Positions 45,317 through 55,242 of a stretch of DNA of 64,000 bases are shown piece by piece. The position numbers were made by a program, and so were the translations under genes. The notes beneath the pieces are model-generated. The model did no database searches. It was not told the DNA's origin and saw only the letters and a list, made by a program, of their open reading frames with translations. This stretch comes from Sinomonas gamaensis (lineage in GTDB: Bacteria > Actinomycetota > Actinomycetes > Actinomycetales > Micrococcaceae): positions 186,001 to 250,000 of the forward strand of contig NZ_SSCL01000002.1 of the NCBI RefSeq assembly GCF_005876955.1. Direction: 5' to 3'. Each line of letters starts with the position of its first letter. Within the stretch, counting starts at the first letter, position 1.

Positions 45317-46584
45317 CAGTTGTCTCCGGCGTCGAGCTCCCGCTCGACGGCCTCGGTGAGGTGCTCTTCGATCGCGGGAACGCCGATCTTCTGGATGATC
45401 TCGTTCAGGAAGCCGCGCACTACGAGGCGCCGGGCCACATCCTCCGGGATGCCGCGGGCCATGAGGTAGAACAGGTGCTCGTCATCGAAGCGGCCGGTCG
45501 CGCTCGCGTGCCCGGCGCCCTCGATGAGACCCGTCTCGATCTCGAGGTTCGGCACCGAGTCTGCGCGGCAGCCGTCGGTCAGAACGAGGTTCTGGTTCTT
45601 CTCGTAGCTGTCGGTTCCCTCGGCTTGCTTCTGGATGAGCACGTCGCCGACCCACACCGTGCGCGCGTCCTTGCCCTGGAGCGCACCCTTGTACAGGACG
45701 TTCGAGACGCAGTTGGGCTGCGCGTGGTCCACGAACGTGCGGTGCTCGAGGTGCTGGCCTGCATCCGCGAAGTAGAGGCCAAAGATCTCCGCCTCGCCGC
45801 CGGGCTGTGCGAAACGCACGGTCGGCGTCAGCCGGACCACCGACCCGCCGAGGGAGATCGCGACGTGCTTGACCTTGGCGTCACGGCCCACCTTGACCTG
45901 CTGGGAGGAGAGGTGCACGGAGTCGTCGCTCCACTCCTGGAGCGAGACCACAGTCAGCTCGGCGCGGTCGCCGACGACGATCTCGACGTTCTCCGACACG
46001 ACGGCCTGGCCTTGGTGATTGAGGACGACGACGGCGCGTGCGTCCGCTTCGGCGATCAGGACCACGTGCTGGGCCGCCGCGGCAAGGCCGTTGCCGGTCA
46101 TCGTGACGAGGATCCGGTCCTCGAGCTGAGCGCCGGACGGGACGGTGATGACGGTGGCCTCAGCGAAGTGCTCCCAGGCGTTCGCCGACACGCGGTCCTC
46201 CGGGATGCCGGCCGAGCCGATGCGGCTGTCGTCACGGCCGACCGTCTCTACGCGCACTTGCTGCGGCGCGTCGACGGCGACACCCGGGGCGGCGCCGTCG
46301 AGCCCGTCCTTGTGCAGGCCGCCGAGGCGCCGAAGCGGCGTGAAGCGCCACTCTTCCTCGGTGCCCTTGAGCTCTGGGAAGTCGGCGAGGCGGTAGGACG
46401 TCAGGCGACCCGCGCGCGAGCTGTCGGGGATGCCATAGCCGCCGCCATGCGAGTGGCTCTTGGAGGCATCTCCGCCGAGCGGTCCGGCGGCCGCGGGTGC
46501 CGGCGAAAGGCTTTCGCCTTCCTCCGTGAACCCGGCGATCGACGGCGCCCCGATGCGCGCTTTCTCTTCCTTGACTTCAGTCAT
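45316..46584 (-). CDS. sufD: Fe-S assembly protein SufD
   Basis: A 422-residue SufBD-type beta-helix protein forming the SufBCD scaffold. Family segments are VVVLNHQGQAVVSENVEI, GRDAKVKHVAIS, FGLYFADAGQHLEHRTFVDHAQPNC and the C-terminal HLFYLMARGIPEDVARRLVV. The N-terminal 45 residues are low complexity. ATG at 46584 shares its first base with the last base of the sufB stop. It interacts with SufC through its C-terminal helices. Confidence 0.96.
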   Translation of the reverse strand: MTEVKEEKARIGAPSIAGFTEEGESLSPAPAAAGPLGGDASKSHSHGGGYGIPDSSRAGRLTSYRLADFPELKGTEEEWRFTPLRRLGGLHKDGLDGAAPGVAVDAPQQVRVETVGRDDSRIGSAGIPEDRVSANAWEHFAEATVITVPSGAQLEDRILVTMTGNGLAAAAQHVVLIAEADARAVVVLNHQGQAVVSENVEIVVGDRAELTVVSLQEWSDDSVHLSSQQVKVGRDAKVKHVAISLGGSVVRLTPTVRFAQPGGEAEIFGLYFADAGQHLEHRTFVDHAQPNCVSNVLYKGALQGKDARTVWVGDVLIQKQAEGTDSYEKNQNLVLTDGCRADSVPNLEIETGLIEGAGHASATGRFDDEHLFYLMARGIPEDVARRLVVRGFLNEIIQKIGVPAIEEHLTEAVERELDAGDN

Positions 46585-48053
46585 CAACCGACGGACCCTT
46601 CCATCTGCAGTTCAATGAGGCGGTTCAGCTCGAGGGCGTACTCCATGGGGAGTTCGCGCGCGATCGGCTCGATGAAGCCGCGCACGATCATGGCCATGGC
46701 CTCGTCCTCCGGGAGCCCGCGGGACATGAGGTAGAACAACTGCTCCTCGCTCACGCGCGACACGGTCGCCTCGTGGCCGAGCACCACGTCGTCCTCGCGG
46801 ATGTCGATGTACGGGTACGTGTCCGAGCGGGAGATGGTGTCGACCAGGAGCGCGTCACAGCGCACCGTGTTGGCGGAGTGCTTCGCGCCTTCGCGCACCT
46901 GCACGAGGCCCCGGTAGGCAGCGCGGCCGCCGCCGCGGGCCACCGACTTCGAGACGATCGAGGACTTCGTGTTGGGCGCGATGTGCACCATCTTGGAGCC
47001 CGTGTCCTGGTGCTGTCCCTCGCCCGCGAACGCGATCGAGAGGGTTTCGCCCTTGGCGTGCTCGCCGACGAGGTACACGGCCGGGTACTTCATGGTGACC
47101 TTCGAACCGATGTTGCCGTCGATCCACTCCATGGTGGCGCCCTCGTGGCAGATGGCACGCTTGGTCACGAGGTTGTAGACGTTGTTCGACCAGTTCTGGA
47201 TCGTCGTGTAGCGGACGCGGGCGCCCTTCTTGACGATGATCTCGACGACGGCCGAGTGCAGCGAGTCCGAGGTGTAGATCGGAGCCGTGCAGCCCTCGAT
47301 GTAGTGGACGTAGGAATCCTCGTCGGCGATGATCAGGGTCCGCTCGAACTGGCCCATGTTCTCGGTGTTGATGCGGAAGTAGGCCTGAAGCGGGATCTCG
47401 ACGTGGACACCCTTCGGCACGTAGACGAACGAGCCGCCCGACCACACCGCGGTGTTCAGCGAGGCGAACTTGTTGTCGCCGACGGGGATGACCGTGCCGA
47501 AGTACTCCTGGAAGAACTCCGGGTGCTCCTTGAGCGCGGTGTCGGTGTCGAGGAAGATGACGCCCTGCCGCTCGAGGTCCTCACGGATCTGGTGGTACAC
47601 GACCTCGGATTCGTACTGTGCGGCCACACCTGCGACGAGGCGGCTGCGCTCCGCTTCCGGGATGCCGAGCTTCTCGTACGTGTTGCGGATGTCCTCCGGG
47701 AGGTCCTCCCAAGACTCCGCCTGCTTCTCCGTGGAGCGCACGAAGTACTTGATGTTGTCGAAGTCGATGCCGGAGAGGTCAGCTCCCCAGAGCGGCATCG
47801 GCTTGCGGTCGAAGTACTTCAGGCCCTTGAGGCGCAGGTCGAGCATCCAGTCGGGCTCGCCCTTCTTCGCGGAGATGTCGCGGACGACGTCCTCGTTGAG
47901 CCCGCGGCGCGCGTTGGCGCCGGCGACGTCCGCATCTGCCCAGCCGTACTCGTAGTTGCCGATCCCGTGGAGCTCGGGGTTCTTCTCCAGAATCTCCGAG
48001 ATCACCGTGGGCTCGACGTCCACATTGTGCTTCTCGGCCAATTGATCCGTCAT
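46584..48053 (-). CDS. sufB: Fe-S assembly protein SufB
   Basis: A 489-residue SufBD scaffold protein. Landmarks are [62 protein letters not shown] with the conserved Cys, NCT-like [15 protein letters not shown] and [22 protein letters not shown]. It builds Fe-S clusters with SufC and SufD. ATG at 48053 is used; a GTG one codon upstream, overlapping the sufR stop, is also possible. No intein is present, unlike mycobacterial SufB. Confidence 0.97.
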   Translation of the reverse strand: MTDQLAEKHNVDVEPTVISEILEKNPELHGIGNYEYGWADADVAGANARRGLNEDVVRDISAKKGEPDWMLDLRLKGLKYFDRKPMPLWGADLSGIDFDNIKYFVRSTEKQAESWEDLPEDIRNTYEKLGIPEAERSRLVAGVAAQYESEVVYHQIREDLERQGVIFLDTDTALKEHPEFFQEYFGTVIPVGDNKFASLNTAVWSGGSFVYVPKGVHVEIPLQAYFRINTENMGQFERTLIIADEDSYVHYIEGCTAPIYTSDSLHSAVVEIIVKKGARVRYTTIQNWSNNVYNLVTKRAICHEGATMEWIDGNIGSKVTMKYPAVYLVGEHAKGETLSIAFAGEGQHQDTGSKMVHIAPNTKSSIVSKSVARGGGRAAYRGLVQVREGAKHSANTVRCDALLVDTISRSDTYPYIDIREDDVVLGHEATVSRVSEEQLFYLMSRGLPEDEAMAMIVRGFIEPIARELPMEYALELNRLIELQMEGSVG

Positions 48054-48856
48054 CACGGCCTCTCAGTTTCGGATGTTTCGTCAGCTTGGCTTGGGGTTGC
48101 GGCGGCCGGTCTGGCCCCGCGACCAGTCGGGATGTGCGTGGTGCACACATGCCCGCCTCCCGCGAGCGTCGAGAGCCGACGCACGTCGACACCGAGGAGG
48201 CGCGAGAAGACCGCGGTCTCGGTGTCGCAGAAGACGGGGAATTCAGCTGCCAGCTGCTGCACGGGGCAGTGGCCCTGGCACAGCTGGACGCTTGCGAGGT
48301 GGTCTGGCAGTGGCTTGCCCGATGGCAGGACCCGAGGTCCGATTTCGGTGGCCGACGCGACGAAGCCGTCCCGCGTCAGCGCCTCGGCAAGAGCCCGGGA
48401 CCTGTCGGCGATGTCCTCGCCCGCGGCGTCGACCAGCGGCTGGTACCGCTGCTCCATCGCGGCAAAGCGCTCCTCCGCGAAATCCTCGACCGCGCCGGGG
48501 CCAGCGACGTCCGCGAGCCGATGGAGCGCGGTGCGGGCGATGTCGAGGTAATCATCGCCGATCGTAGACTGGCCCCGCGACGTCAGCACGTACCGGCGGG
48601 CCGGACGACCGGCCCCGACGCCCGACGTGGCCACACGCTTGACCTCGACGACGCCAGCGCGCGTCAGCGCATCCAGATGGCGCCGGACGGCGGCGGGGGT
48701 GAGGCTGAGCATGTCGCCAAGCTCCGCCGCGCTCACGGGTCCATGCTCGAGCACGGCGCTGAGGACGCGGTCCCGAGTTCGGTCCTCGGCCTCGCCGGTC
48801 GGGCTCTTCCCGGACACACTTCTAGCAGGCGCTTGAGCTGTGGTCACGGAATACAC
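48053..48856 (-). CDS. sufR: SufR-type Fe-S-sensing repressor
   Basis: A 267-residue winged-helix regulator. The HTH lies at about 30-85 ([25 protein letters not shown]). The C-terminal part has the SufR cluster cysteines: [18 protein letters not shown] and a further Cys in [10 protein letters not shown] bound 4Fe-4S cluster is expected to set repression of the suf operon. The start is uncertain between GTG at 48856 and GTG at 48847; the former has AGGTGA about 12 bases upstream. It is first in the operon and translationally coupled to sufB, so it controls itself. Confidence 0.9.
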   Translation of the reverse strand: MYSVTTAQAPARSVSGKSPTGEAEDRTRDRVLSAVLEHGPVSAAELGDMLSLTPAAVRRHLDALTRAGVVEVKRVATSGVGAGRPARRYVLTSRGQSTIGDDYLDIARTALHRLADVAGPGAVEDFAEERFAAMEQRYQPLVDAAGEDIADRSRALAEALTRDGFVASATEIGPRVLPSGKPLPDHLASVQLCQGHCPVQQLAAEFPVFCDTETAVFSRLLGVDVRRLSTLAGGGHVCTTHIPTGRGARPAAATPSQADETSETERP

Positions 48857-48960
48857 AACACAATCTTCACCTAATCTCTTCCCCGTCTCCAGTAAGGAGG
48901 GGCTTAGTTGGCGGATAGCTGCGTCACATCGGCGCGCAGGGAGCCTTGTACTACCTTGCG

Positions 48961-48966
48961 TAGAAT
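48961..48966 (+). promoter_or_regulatory. -10 box of ABC/ctaA unit, probably leaderless
   Basis: TAGAAT ends 6 bases before the GTG start of the ABC ATPase gene, so the mRNA would begin at or near the start codon. The -35 region is weak. It lies in the 116-base region shared with divergent sufR, so SufR could also affect it. Confidence 0.45.
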
Positions 48967-48972
48967 GGATGG

Positions 48973-49983
48973 GTGCTCAAATCCGGTACCCCTTGCCTCG
49001 AGATCGAGGGGCTGATCCACGACGTCGGTCCGATCGCCGCCGAAGGGGGCCGGATGAAGCGGGTCCTGGCCGGCGTCGACTTCGTTGCCCGGGCGGGCGA
49101 AGTGACGGTCCTGCTCGGAGTCAACGGCGCCGGCAAGACCACGACCCTCGAATGCGCTCAGGGCCTCCGCCGGCGGACGGGCGGCGCGATCCGCCTGCTG
49201 GGCGAGGACCCTCAGCTCGCCACCGCCGAACTGCGGGCACGGGTAGGCGTGATGCTCCAAGAAGGCGGGCTGCCGCCGTCGGCCAAGCCGCTCGCGCTCC
49301 TCAAGCACGTCGCAGGGATGTACCGCGATCCCCTGCCCGTGGACGACCTGGCGGAACGCCTGGGCCTCCGCGAGTTCGCCGGCACCACGATCCGTCGCCT
49401 TTCGGGCGGACAGAAGCAGCGCGTCGCCCTCGCCGCCGCCCTCGTCGGGCGCCCCGAAGTGGTCTTCCTGGACGAGCCCAGCGCGGGACTCGATCCGCAG
49501 TCCCGCCAAGTGGTCTTCGACCTCATCGGCGACCTCCGGGCGCAGGGCTTGGGCATCGTCCTCACCACGCACCTGCTCGACGACGCCGAACGCCTCGCCG
49601 ATTACGTGGCGATCCTGGACCGCGGCCGCATCGTGGCCGAAGGGACGGTCGCCGAACTGCTGGGCACCGCCACTCATGCGGCGCGTCGCCTCACCCTGAG
49701 GGGGCCCGCCGGCCTCGATCTCGCGCAGGCCTTCCCCGCGGGAGGGGGCCTGCACGTCCTCGAACCCAGCGCGGGTCACTACCAGGTCGACGGAGAGCTG
49801 ACGACGGCGCACCTCGCCTCCCTCGCGCAGTGGCTCGACGCGCAGGGAATCATGCCGACCTCCCTCGAGTTGGGGACCCAGAGCCTTGAGGACGTCTTCC
49901 TCGGCATCGCGGAGGCATCGGCAGCCCAGGACGCGATGGCGCATAAAGAGAAGTCGGCGCATCGAGAGAAGGAAACAGCATGA
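48973..49983 (+). CDS. ABC transporter ATP-binding protein (exporter type)
   Basis: A 336-residue ATPase of the drug/antibiotic-exporter (CcmA-like) group. Walker A GVNGAGKTT, Q-loop MLQEGGLPP, signature LSGGQKQRVALAAAL, Walker B VVFLDEPSAGLD and the H-loop in LTTHLLDDAE are present. The C-terminal 120 residues carry a regulatory extension. GTG at 48973 (leaderless) is the likely start. It pairs with the overlapping permease gene. The substrate is unknown; a similar ABC pair sits beside sufR in mycobacteria as I recall. Confidence 0.9.
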   Translation: MLKSGTPCLEIEGLIHDVGPIAAEGGRMKRVLAGVDFVARAGEVTVLLGVNGAGKTTTLECAQGLRRRTGGAIRLLGEDPQLATAELRARVGVMLQEGGLPPSAKPLALLKHVAGMYRDPLPVDDLAERLGLREFAGTTIRRLSGGQKQRVALAAALVGRPEVVFLDEPSAGLDPQSRQVVFDLIGDLRAQGLGIVLTTHLLDDAERLADYVAILDRGRIVAEGTVAELLGTATHAARRLTLRGPAGLDLAQAFPAGGGLHVLEPSAGHYQVDGELTTAHLASLAQWLDAQGIMPTSLELGTQSLEDVFLGIAEASAAQDAMAHKEKSAHREKETA

Positions 49984-50723
49984 GCTCCGCCACGTCCCTG
50001 CCCGGACGGGTCTGGCAGCAGGGTCGCTACGAGACGTTGACCATGCTGCGCAACGGCGAGCAGCTGCTGCTGATGATCGTCCTGCCGCTCATTGCGCTCA
50101 TCGGCCTCACCGTGACCCCGTTCCTCGACGGGCTTGGACCCAATCGGGTCGACGTCGCGGCACCCGGCATCCTTGCCCTGTGCACCATGTCCACGGGCTT
50201 CACCGGGCAGGGCATTGCGACGGGCTTCGACCGCCGATACGGCGTGCTCCGCTTCCTGTCGACCACGCCGCTCGGCCGCGCTGGCCTCATCGCAGGCAAG
50301 ACGGTCGCCGTGCTCGCCGTCCTCGCCGTGCAGGTCGTGGTCATCGGAGGGGTCGCTGCCCTCCTCGGCTGGCGGCCCGACATCCCCGGCGCCATCTTCG
50401 GGCTCGTCCTGCTCGGCGTAGGTGCGGCCGTTTTCACTGCGCTCGGGCTCCTCGTCGCAGGCACGGCGCGCCCCGAGGCAACGCTCGCTGTGACCAACCT
50501 CGTCTGGATCCTCTTCGGAGTGTTCGGCGGCATCACGATGCCGAGCTCGAAGCTGCCGTCGCAGATCGCCGGGATCGTCGGTTTCCTTCCCTCGGGCGCT
50601 CTGGGGGACGCCTCCCGTGCCGCGTTCCTGCACGGGACGATCGATGTCCCCGCAGTCATCGTCCTCCTTGTGTGGGGCGCGGCGGGCGGTTTCGCTGCCG
50701 TCCGCTGGTTCAAGTGGAACTGA
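49980..50723 (+). CDS. ABC-2 type transporter permease
   Basis: A 247-residue membrane protein with about six helices, ABC-2 export type. The C-terminal GDASRAAFLHG segment before the last helix is characteristic. ATG at 49980 overlaps the ATPase stop (ATGA). It should form a homodimeric exporter with that ATPase. It ends 53 bases before ctaA and is probably cotranscribed with it; no terminator lies between. Confidence 0.9.
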   Translation: MSSATSLPGRVWQQGRYETLTMLRNGEQLLLMIVLPLIALIGLTVTPFLDGLGPNRVDVAAPGILALCTMSTGFTGQGIATGFDRRYGVLRFLSTTPLGRAGLIAGKTVAVLAVLAVQVVVIGGVAALLGWRPDIPGAIFGLVLLGVGAAVFTALGLLVAGTARPEATLAVTNLVWILFGVFGGITMPSSKLPSQIAGIVGFLPSGALGDASRAAFLHGTIDVPAVIVLLVWGAAGGFAAVRWFKWN

Positions 50724-50776
50724 CCGTCCCCCACCAACCCACCCCCACCACCGCACATTCCGGAGAAGAACTGACC

Positions 50777-51706
50777 ATGTCACAGACCGCCGTCCGCCGT
50801 TTCGTCGACTGGCTGCCCACCGAGGTCGATCGGCGCGTCCGCGTGCTCGCGGTCGCCTCGCTCGTCGGCCAGATCGTGCTCATCGCGACGGGCGGGGCGG
50901 TGCGGCTCACGTCCTCGGGCCTCGGCTGCCCGACCTGGCCCCGCTGCACCACGAGCTCCCTGACGACCACCCCGGAGATGGGCTTCCACGGGGTCATCGA
51001 ATTCGGCAACCGCCTCCTGACGTTCGCCCTCGCGGCGGTCGCCGTCGCCATGCTCGTGGCCCTGTGGAACCTGCGCCGTCAGCGCCGTGACCTCTTCTGG
51101 CTCGCGATCGGGCTCCTCGCGAGCATCCCGGCTCAGGCCGTGATCGGCGGGATCTCCGTGCTGACCCAGCTCAACCCCTGGGTCGTGGCGCTCCACTTCC
51201 TCGTCTCCATGGCGCTCGTCGTTCTCGCGACGCTGCTCGTGAACCGCGCCTACAGCCGGACCGGGCGCTTCATGAACCGCACGCTGGCAGCGCTGCCGAG
51301 CTCGATGCGCCCCGTCACGGCCGCCACCGCCGGGGCCGCCGCCCTCGCCGTCGTACTCGGCGTCGTCGTCACCGGCGCTGGGCCCCACGCGGGCGACGCC
51401 GACGCGCCGCGCAACGGCCTCGATTGGGACCTCGTCTCGCACATCCATGCCGTGCCCGCGTATCTGGTGACGTTCGGCGCGGTCTTCGCGCTCGTCGTCG
51501 TCCTTTCCCGCCGGGTGCAGGGCCCCTTCCGCACGGCGGTCATCGGTCTCCTCGGTCTCACCGTCCTTCAGGCCGCCATCGGCATCACCCAGTACTACAC
51601 GGGCATCCCCGCGCTCCTGGTGGGCCTGCACATGGTCGTGGCGGCGCTCCTCATGGCTGAGGCCACGAACGCCGCGGACCTCGCCCGGTGGAGCCCTCGA
51701 GTGTAG
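50777..51706 (+). CDS. ctaA: Heme A synthase (COX15/CtaA)
   Basis: A 309-residue membrane protein with eight helices, oxidising the C8 methyl of heme O to make heme A for cytochrome aa3 oxidase. The family signature lies near the N-terminus: GGAVRLTSSGLGCPTWPRC, with the Cys pair spaced C-x5-C. Histidines for heme binding are in FHGVIEFGNR, VALHFLVSM, SHIHAVPAYL and GLHMVVAALL. ATG at 50777 follows GGAGAAGAA. It converges on ctaB, its pathway partner, through a shared terminator. Confidence 0.94.
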   Translation: MSQTAVRRFVDWLPTEVDRRVRVLAVASLVGQIVLIATGGAVRLTSSGLGCPTWPRCTTSSLTTTPEMGFHGVIEFGNRLLTFALAAVAVAMLVALWNLRRQRRDLFWLAIGLLASIPAQAVIGGISVLTQLNPWVVALHFLVSMALVVLATLLVNRAYSRTGRFMNRTLAALPSSMRPVTAATAGAAALAVVLGVVVTGAGPHAGDADAPRNGLDWDLVSHIHAVPAYLVTFGAVFALVVVLSRRVQGPFRTAVIGLLGLTVLQAAIGITQYYTGIPALLVGLHMVVAALLMAEATNAADLARWSPRV

Positions 51707-51727
51707 CTCTCTTCCCTCCACAGACGC

Positions 51728-51763
51728 AGAAGGGGGCCGCGGCGTATGCCGCGGCCCCCTTCT
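51728..51763. terminator. Bidirectional terminator between ctaA and ctaB
   Basis: A 16-bp perfect stem (AGAAGGGGGCCGCGGC with GCCGCGGCCCCCTTCT) with loop GTAT lies between the stops of two convergent genes. An A run on one side and T-rich TTCT on the other fit use in both directions. Confidence 0.88.
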
Positions 51764-51785
51764 CGCTGGAGGACGTGCCTCAGGC

Positions 51786-52724
51786 TCAGCCGACGAGCGG
51801 GCTCCCCACGAACGGATCGACCGCCAGGGCGAGGAAGAGGATCGTGAGGTAGCTGATGGAGCCGTGGAAGACCTTCATCGCCTTCTTGTCCTCGATCTCC
51901 TCGCGCTGGGCTCGCGAGTAGAGGCCGTGCGACTCCCGCAGGAACCACGCTCCGGCGACGACGGCAGCGACGGTGTAGACCCAGCCGGCGTGCCCGAGGG
52001 GAACCAGGAGGAGGGAGCAGATCACCATGGCCCACGCGTAGAGGACCACCTGCACGGAGACGATCTTCGCTCCCGCCACAGCGCCCAGCATGGGGACGTG
52101 GGCGTTGCGGTAGTCCTCGCCGTATCGCATGGAGAGCGGCCAGTAGTGCGGCGGCGTCCACAGGAAGATCACCATGAAGAGGACGACGGCCGGCCACCCC
52201 ACCGTGCCCGTAACGGCGGCCCAGGCGATGAGGACGGGGAAGCATCCGGCGGCACCGCCCCACACGATGTTCTGCGCCGTACGGCGCTTGAGCACGAGCG
52301 TGTAGACCACGACGTAGAAGAAGATGGCTCCGGCGCCGAGGACGGACGAGAGCGGGTTGGCGCCGAACCACAGGATGGCGAGCGAGGCGATGCCGAGGAT
52401 CCACGCGAAGGCGAGCGCCTCTCGCGGCGTCACTTCGCCCGTCACTAGGGGACGGTTCTCGGTGCGCCGCATGAGCCGATCGATATCGCGGTCGATGTAG
52501 CAGTTGAAGGCGCCAGCGCTCCCCGCTGCGAACGCTCCGCCGATGAGGGTGGCCGCAATGAGGCCCAGAGACGGGAAACCCCGCTGGGCGTAGATCATGG
52601 TCGGCAGCGTGCTCACGAGGAGCAGTTCGATGACGCGGGGCTTGGTGAGAGCGACGTAGGCCTTGAGTTTGCGGGCCACCCTTGAGCCGTGGGAGCGGGA
52701 AGTGGCGTGGGCGTCTGTACTCAC
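51786..52724 (-). CDS. ctaB: Protoheme IX farnesyltransferase (heme O synthase)
   Basis: A 312-residue UbiA-family prenyltransferase with about nine helices. It attaches farnesyl to heme B, giving heme O, which CtaA converts to heme A. Motifs: [15 protein letters not shown] (Asp-rich, first) and the second loop [12 protein letters not shown], plus [12 protein letters not shown] at 52724 is chosen because an AAAGAG purine tract lies 10 bases upstream. ATGs at 52763 and 52778 would add a charged, purine-coded N-terminus ([11 protein letters not shown]) that looks like leader. Divergent from tkt. Confidence 0.92.
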   Translation of the reverse strand: MSTDAHATSRSHGSRVARKLKAYVALTKPRVIELLLVSTLPTMIYAQRGFPSLGLIAATLIGGAFAAGSAGAFNCYIDRDIDRLMRRTENRPLVTGEVTPREALAFAWILGIASLAILWFGANPLSSVLGAGAIFFYVVVYTLVLKRRTAQNIVWGGAAGCFPVLIAWAAVTGTVGWPAVVLFMVIFLWTPPHYWPLSMRYGEDYRNAHVPMLGAVAGAKIVSVQVVLYAWAMVICSLLLVPLGHAGWVYTVAAVVAGAWFLRESHGLYSRAQREEIEDKKAMKVFHGSISYLTILFLALAVDPFVGSPLVG

Positions 52725-53062
52725 GGGCGTGCGACTCTTTTCTTCTTCTCTCGGAAGCTCCATCATACCCGCGCGCATGTCGCCGAGGTTTCCGGGAGTT
52801 CACTCCCGACTCTGCCGTCTGTTATTCACATTCGGCCCAATTTGCGGCAAACCGCTGACCCGCGTTGGGCCTCGTGCGTAGTATGTGAGCTGGTTGTCCC
52901 GTTCTCGCAATGCGCGAATTGGTCCTCGCGCGGCGGGGTCCATGCCTCGGGACGCACACAAGAACACGTTTCAATGGTGAACGGCCGGCATGCTGCCGTG
53001 GGCCCACCATGACGGGCGCCAGGCAGCAGTCCGCCGTCAGCGATCGAGAGGGGCTCGTCTAC
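52725..53062. promoter_or_regulatory. Intergenic region between ctaB and tkt with tkt promoter
   Basis: 338 bases between divergent starts. CTGACC (52855-52860) and TAGTAT (52879-52884) with an 18-base spacer form a good promoter for tkt, giving a leader of about 170 nt. TTTCTTC-type pyrimidine DNA at 52738-52755 is the ctaB ribosome-binding region read from the other strand. An ATG at 53009 is in frame with tkt but lacks a ribosome binding site. Nothing else was recognised. Confidence 0.55.
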
Positions 53063-55174
53063 GTGCCTGCTGTGGATGTTGAAGAACTGACCTGGACCGA
53101 TGTGGATCGCAAGGCGGTCGACACGATCCGCGTGCTCGCGGCGGACGCGGTCCAGAAGGTGGGCAACGGGCACCCGGGCACGGCGATGAGCCTGGCGCCG
53201 GCGGCGTACCTGCTGTTCCAGAAGCTCATGCGCCACGACCCGTCCGACGCCGAGTGGATCGGCCGCGACCGCTTCATCCTCTCCCCCGGGCACTCGTCGC
53301 TGACGCTGTACATCCAGCTGTTCCTGGCTGGCTACGGGCTCGAGGTCGAGGACCTTGCGGCGCTGCGCACGTGGGGCTCCCTCACGCCCGGCCACCCAGA
53401 GTACAAGCACACCAAGGGAGTGGAGATCACGACCGGCCCGCTGGGGCAGGGCCTGGCCTCCTCGGTCGGGTTCGCGTACTCGCAGCGCCGCGAGCGGGGC
53501 CTGTACGATCCCGAGGCCCCCGCGGGCGAGTCGCCTTTCGACCACACGGTGTGGGTCATCGCCTCCGACGGCGACCTCCAGGAAGGCGTGACTTCAGAGG
53601 CATCTTCGCTGGCCGGGCACCAGGAGCTCGGCAACCTCGTGGTGATCTACGACGAGAACCACATCTCCATCGAGGACGACACCGACATCGCGTTCACCGA
53701 GGATGTGCTCAAGCGCTACGAGGCCTACGGCTGGCACACCCAGCGCGTCGACTGGACCGCCTCGGGCGAGTACAAGGAAGACGTCCAGGAGCTCTACCGC
53801 GCGCTCGTGGCAGCGAAGGCCGAGACCGGCCGCCCGTCGATCATCTCGCTGCGCACCATCATCGGCTGGCCCTCCCCCACCAAGCAGAACACCGGCAAGA
53901 TCCATGGCTCGGCGCTCGGCAACGACGAGATCGCGGCCCTGAAGAAGGTCCTCGGCTTCGACCCCGAGAAGTCCTTCGAGGTCGACCCCGAGGTCCTCGA
54001 GCACACCCGCGGCGCGCTCGAGCGCGGCCGTGAGGCCCGCGCCGCGTGGCAGCAGTCCTTCGACGCCTGGAAGACCGCCAACCCCGAGGCCGCCAAGCTC
54101 CACGAGCGCATCGAGGCCCGTCGCCTGCCCGAGGGCTGGGAGGAGTCCCTCCCCGAGTTCCCCGCCGGCAAGGACGTCTCCACGCGTGCCGCCTCCGGCA
54201 AGGTCCTCAACGCGATCGGCCCGGTCCTTCCGGAGCTGTGGGGCGGCTCGGCCGACCTCGCGGAGTCCAACAACACCACGATCGAGGGCTCGCCGTCGTT
54301 CATCCCGGCCTCCCGCTCGACCGATGCATGGAAGGGCAACCCCTACGGGCGGGTCCTGCACTTCGGCATCCGCGAGCACGCTGCGGCCTCGATCGTCAAC
54401 GGCATCACCCTCGGCGGGAAGACCCGGGCGTTCTCCGGCACGTTCCTGATCTTCTCCGACTACCAGCGCCCGGCGATCCGCCTCTCGGCCCTCATGGGCA
54501 TTCCGTCGACGTACGTGTGGACGCACGACTCGATCGGCCTCGGCGAGGACGGCCCGACCCACCAGCCGGTTGAGCAGCTCGCCTCCCTGCGCGCCATCCC
54601 GAACCTCGACGTCGTCCGCCCGGGTGACGCGAACGAGGTGGCATGGGCGTGGAAGACCATCCTCGAGCGGCACGAGAACCCGGCCGGCATCGTCCTGACC
54701 CGCCAGAACCTCCCCACGTGGGAGCGCGGGGAGGGCGCGTTCGGCGACGCTTCCGGCGTGGCCAAGGGTGCCTACGTGCTCGCTGAGGCCCAGCGCGACG
54801 GCTCTGACGTGACCCCGGACGTGATCCTCATCGGCACCGGCTCGGAGGTCCAGCTCGCCGTCGCCGCCCGCGAGGCCCTTGCCGCCGATGGCGTCGCCGC
54901 GCGCGTCGTCTCGATGCCCTGCGTGGAGTGGTTCAAGGCCCAGGACGAGGCGTACCGCGAGTCGGTGCTGCCCTCGGAGGTCAAGGCCCGAGTTTCCGTC
55001 GAGGCAGGTCTTGCACTCGGGTGGCGCGAATTCGTCGGAGACGCCGGCCGCTCCATCTCCCTCGAGCACTACGGTGCCTCGGCGGACTACAAGACGCTCT
55101 TCCGCGAGTTCGGCATCACCGCAGAGACCGTCGCCGAGGCCGCCAGGGACTCTATCGCGGCCGCTCAGCGTTAA
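53063..55174 (+). CDS. tkt: Transketolase
   Basis: A 703-residue thiamine diphosphate enzyme of the non-oxidative pentose phosphate pathway. N-terminal: [15 protein letters not shown]; cofactor motif: [15 protein letters not shown] with the later NHISIEDD; pyrimidine domain: GREHAAASI-like [13 protein letters not shown] and [18 protein letters not shown]-terminal: [13 protein letters not shown] at 53063 is preferred because GAGAGGG lies 9 bases upstream and the length fits relatives (about 700); ATG at 53009 would give 721 residues. It heads tkt-tal-pgi. Confidence 0.96.
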   Translation: MPAVDVEELTWTDVDRKAVDTIRVLAADAVQKVGNGHPGTAMSLAPAAYLLFQKLMRHDPSDAEWIGRDRFILSPGHSSLTLYIQLFLAGYGLEVEDLAALRTWGSLTPGHPEYKHTKGVEITTGPLGQGLASSVGFAYSQRRERGLYDPEAPAGESPFDHTVWVIASDGDLQEGVTSEASSLAGHQELGNLVVIYDENHISIEDDTDIAFTEDVLKRYEAYGWHTQRVDWTASGEYKEDVQELYRALVAAKAETGRPSIISLRTIIGWPSPTKQNTGKIHGSALGNDEIAALKKVLGFDPEKSFEVDPEVLEHTRGALERGREARAAWQQSFDAWKTANPEAAKLHERIEARRLPEGWEESLPEFPAGKDVSTRAASGKVLNAIGPVLPELWGGSADLAESNNTTIEGSPSFIPASRSTDAWKGNPYGRVLHFGIREHAAASIVNGITLGGKTRAFSGTFLIFSDYQRPAIRLSALMGIPSTYVWTHDSIGLGEDGPTHQPVEQLASLRAIPNLDVVRPGDANEVAWAWKTILERHENPAGIVLTRQNLPTWERGEGAFGDASGVAKGAYVLAEAQRDGSDVTPDVILIGTGSEVQLAVAAREALAADGVAARVVSMPCVEWFKAQDEAYRESVLPSEVKARVSVEAGLALGWREFVGDAGRSISLEHYGASADYKTLFREFGITAETVAEAARDSIAAAQR

Positions 55175-55242
55175 AAGAACTACAGGGTGCGGCTACCCCA
55201 GCATTCCGGGCATTGACCATCCCCTCACAAGGAGGAACCAAA

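Noticed and set aside
46584-48053. Intein in SufB, as in mycobacteria
   Set aside because: The protein is of normal length (489) and continuous, with no intein motifs.
46773-48551. 592-codon open frame on the plus strand
   Set aside because: Antisense to sufB and sufR, with repetitive Val/Asp/Arg content and no domains.
53594-55069. 491-codon open frame on the minus strand
   Set aside because: Antisense to transketolase; no domain or ribosome binding site.
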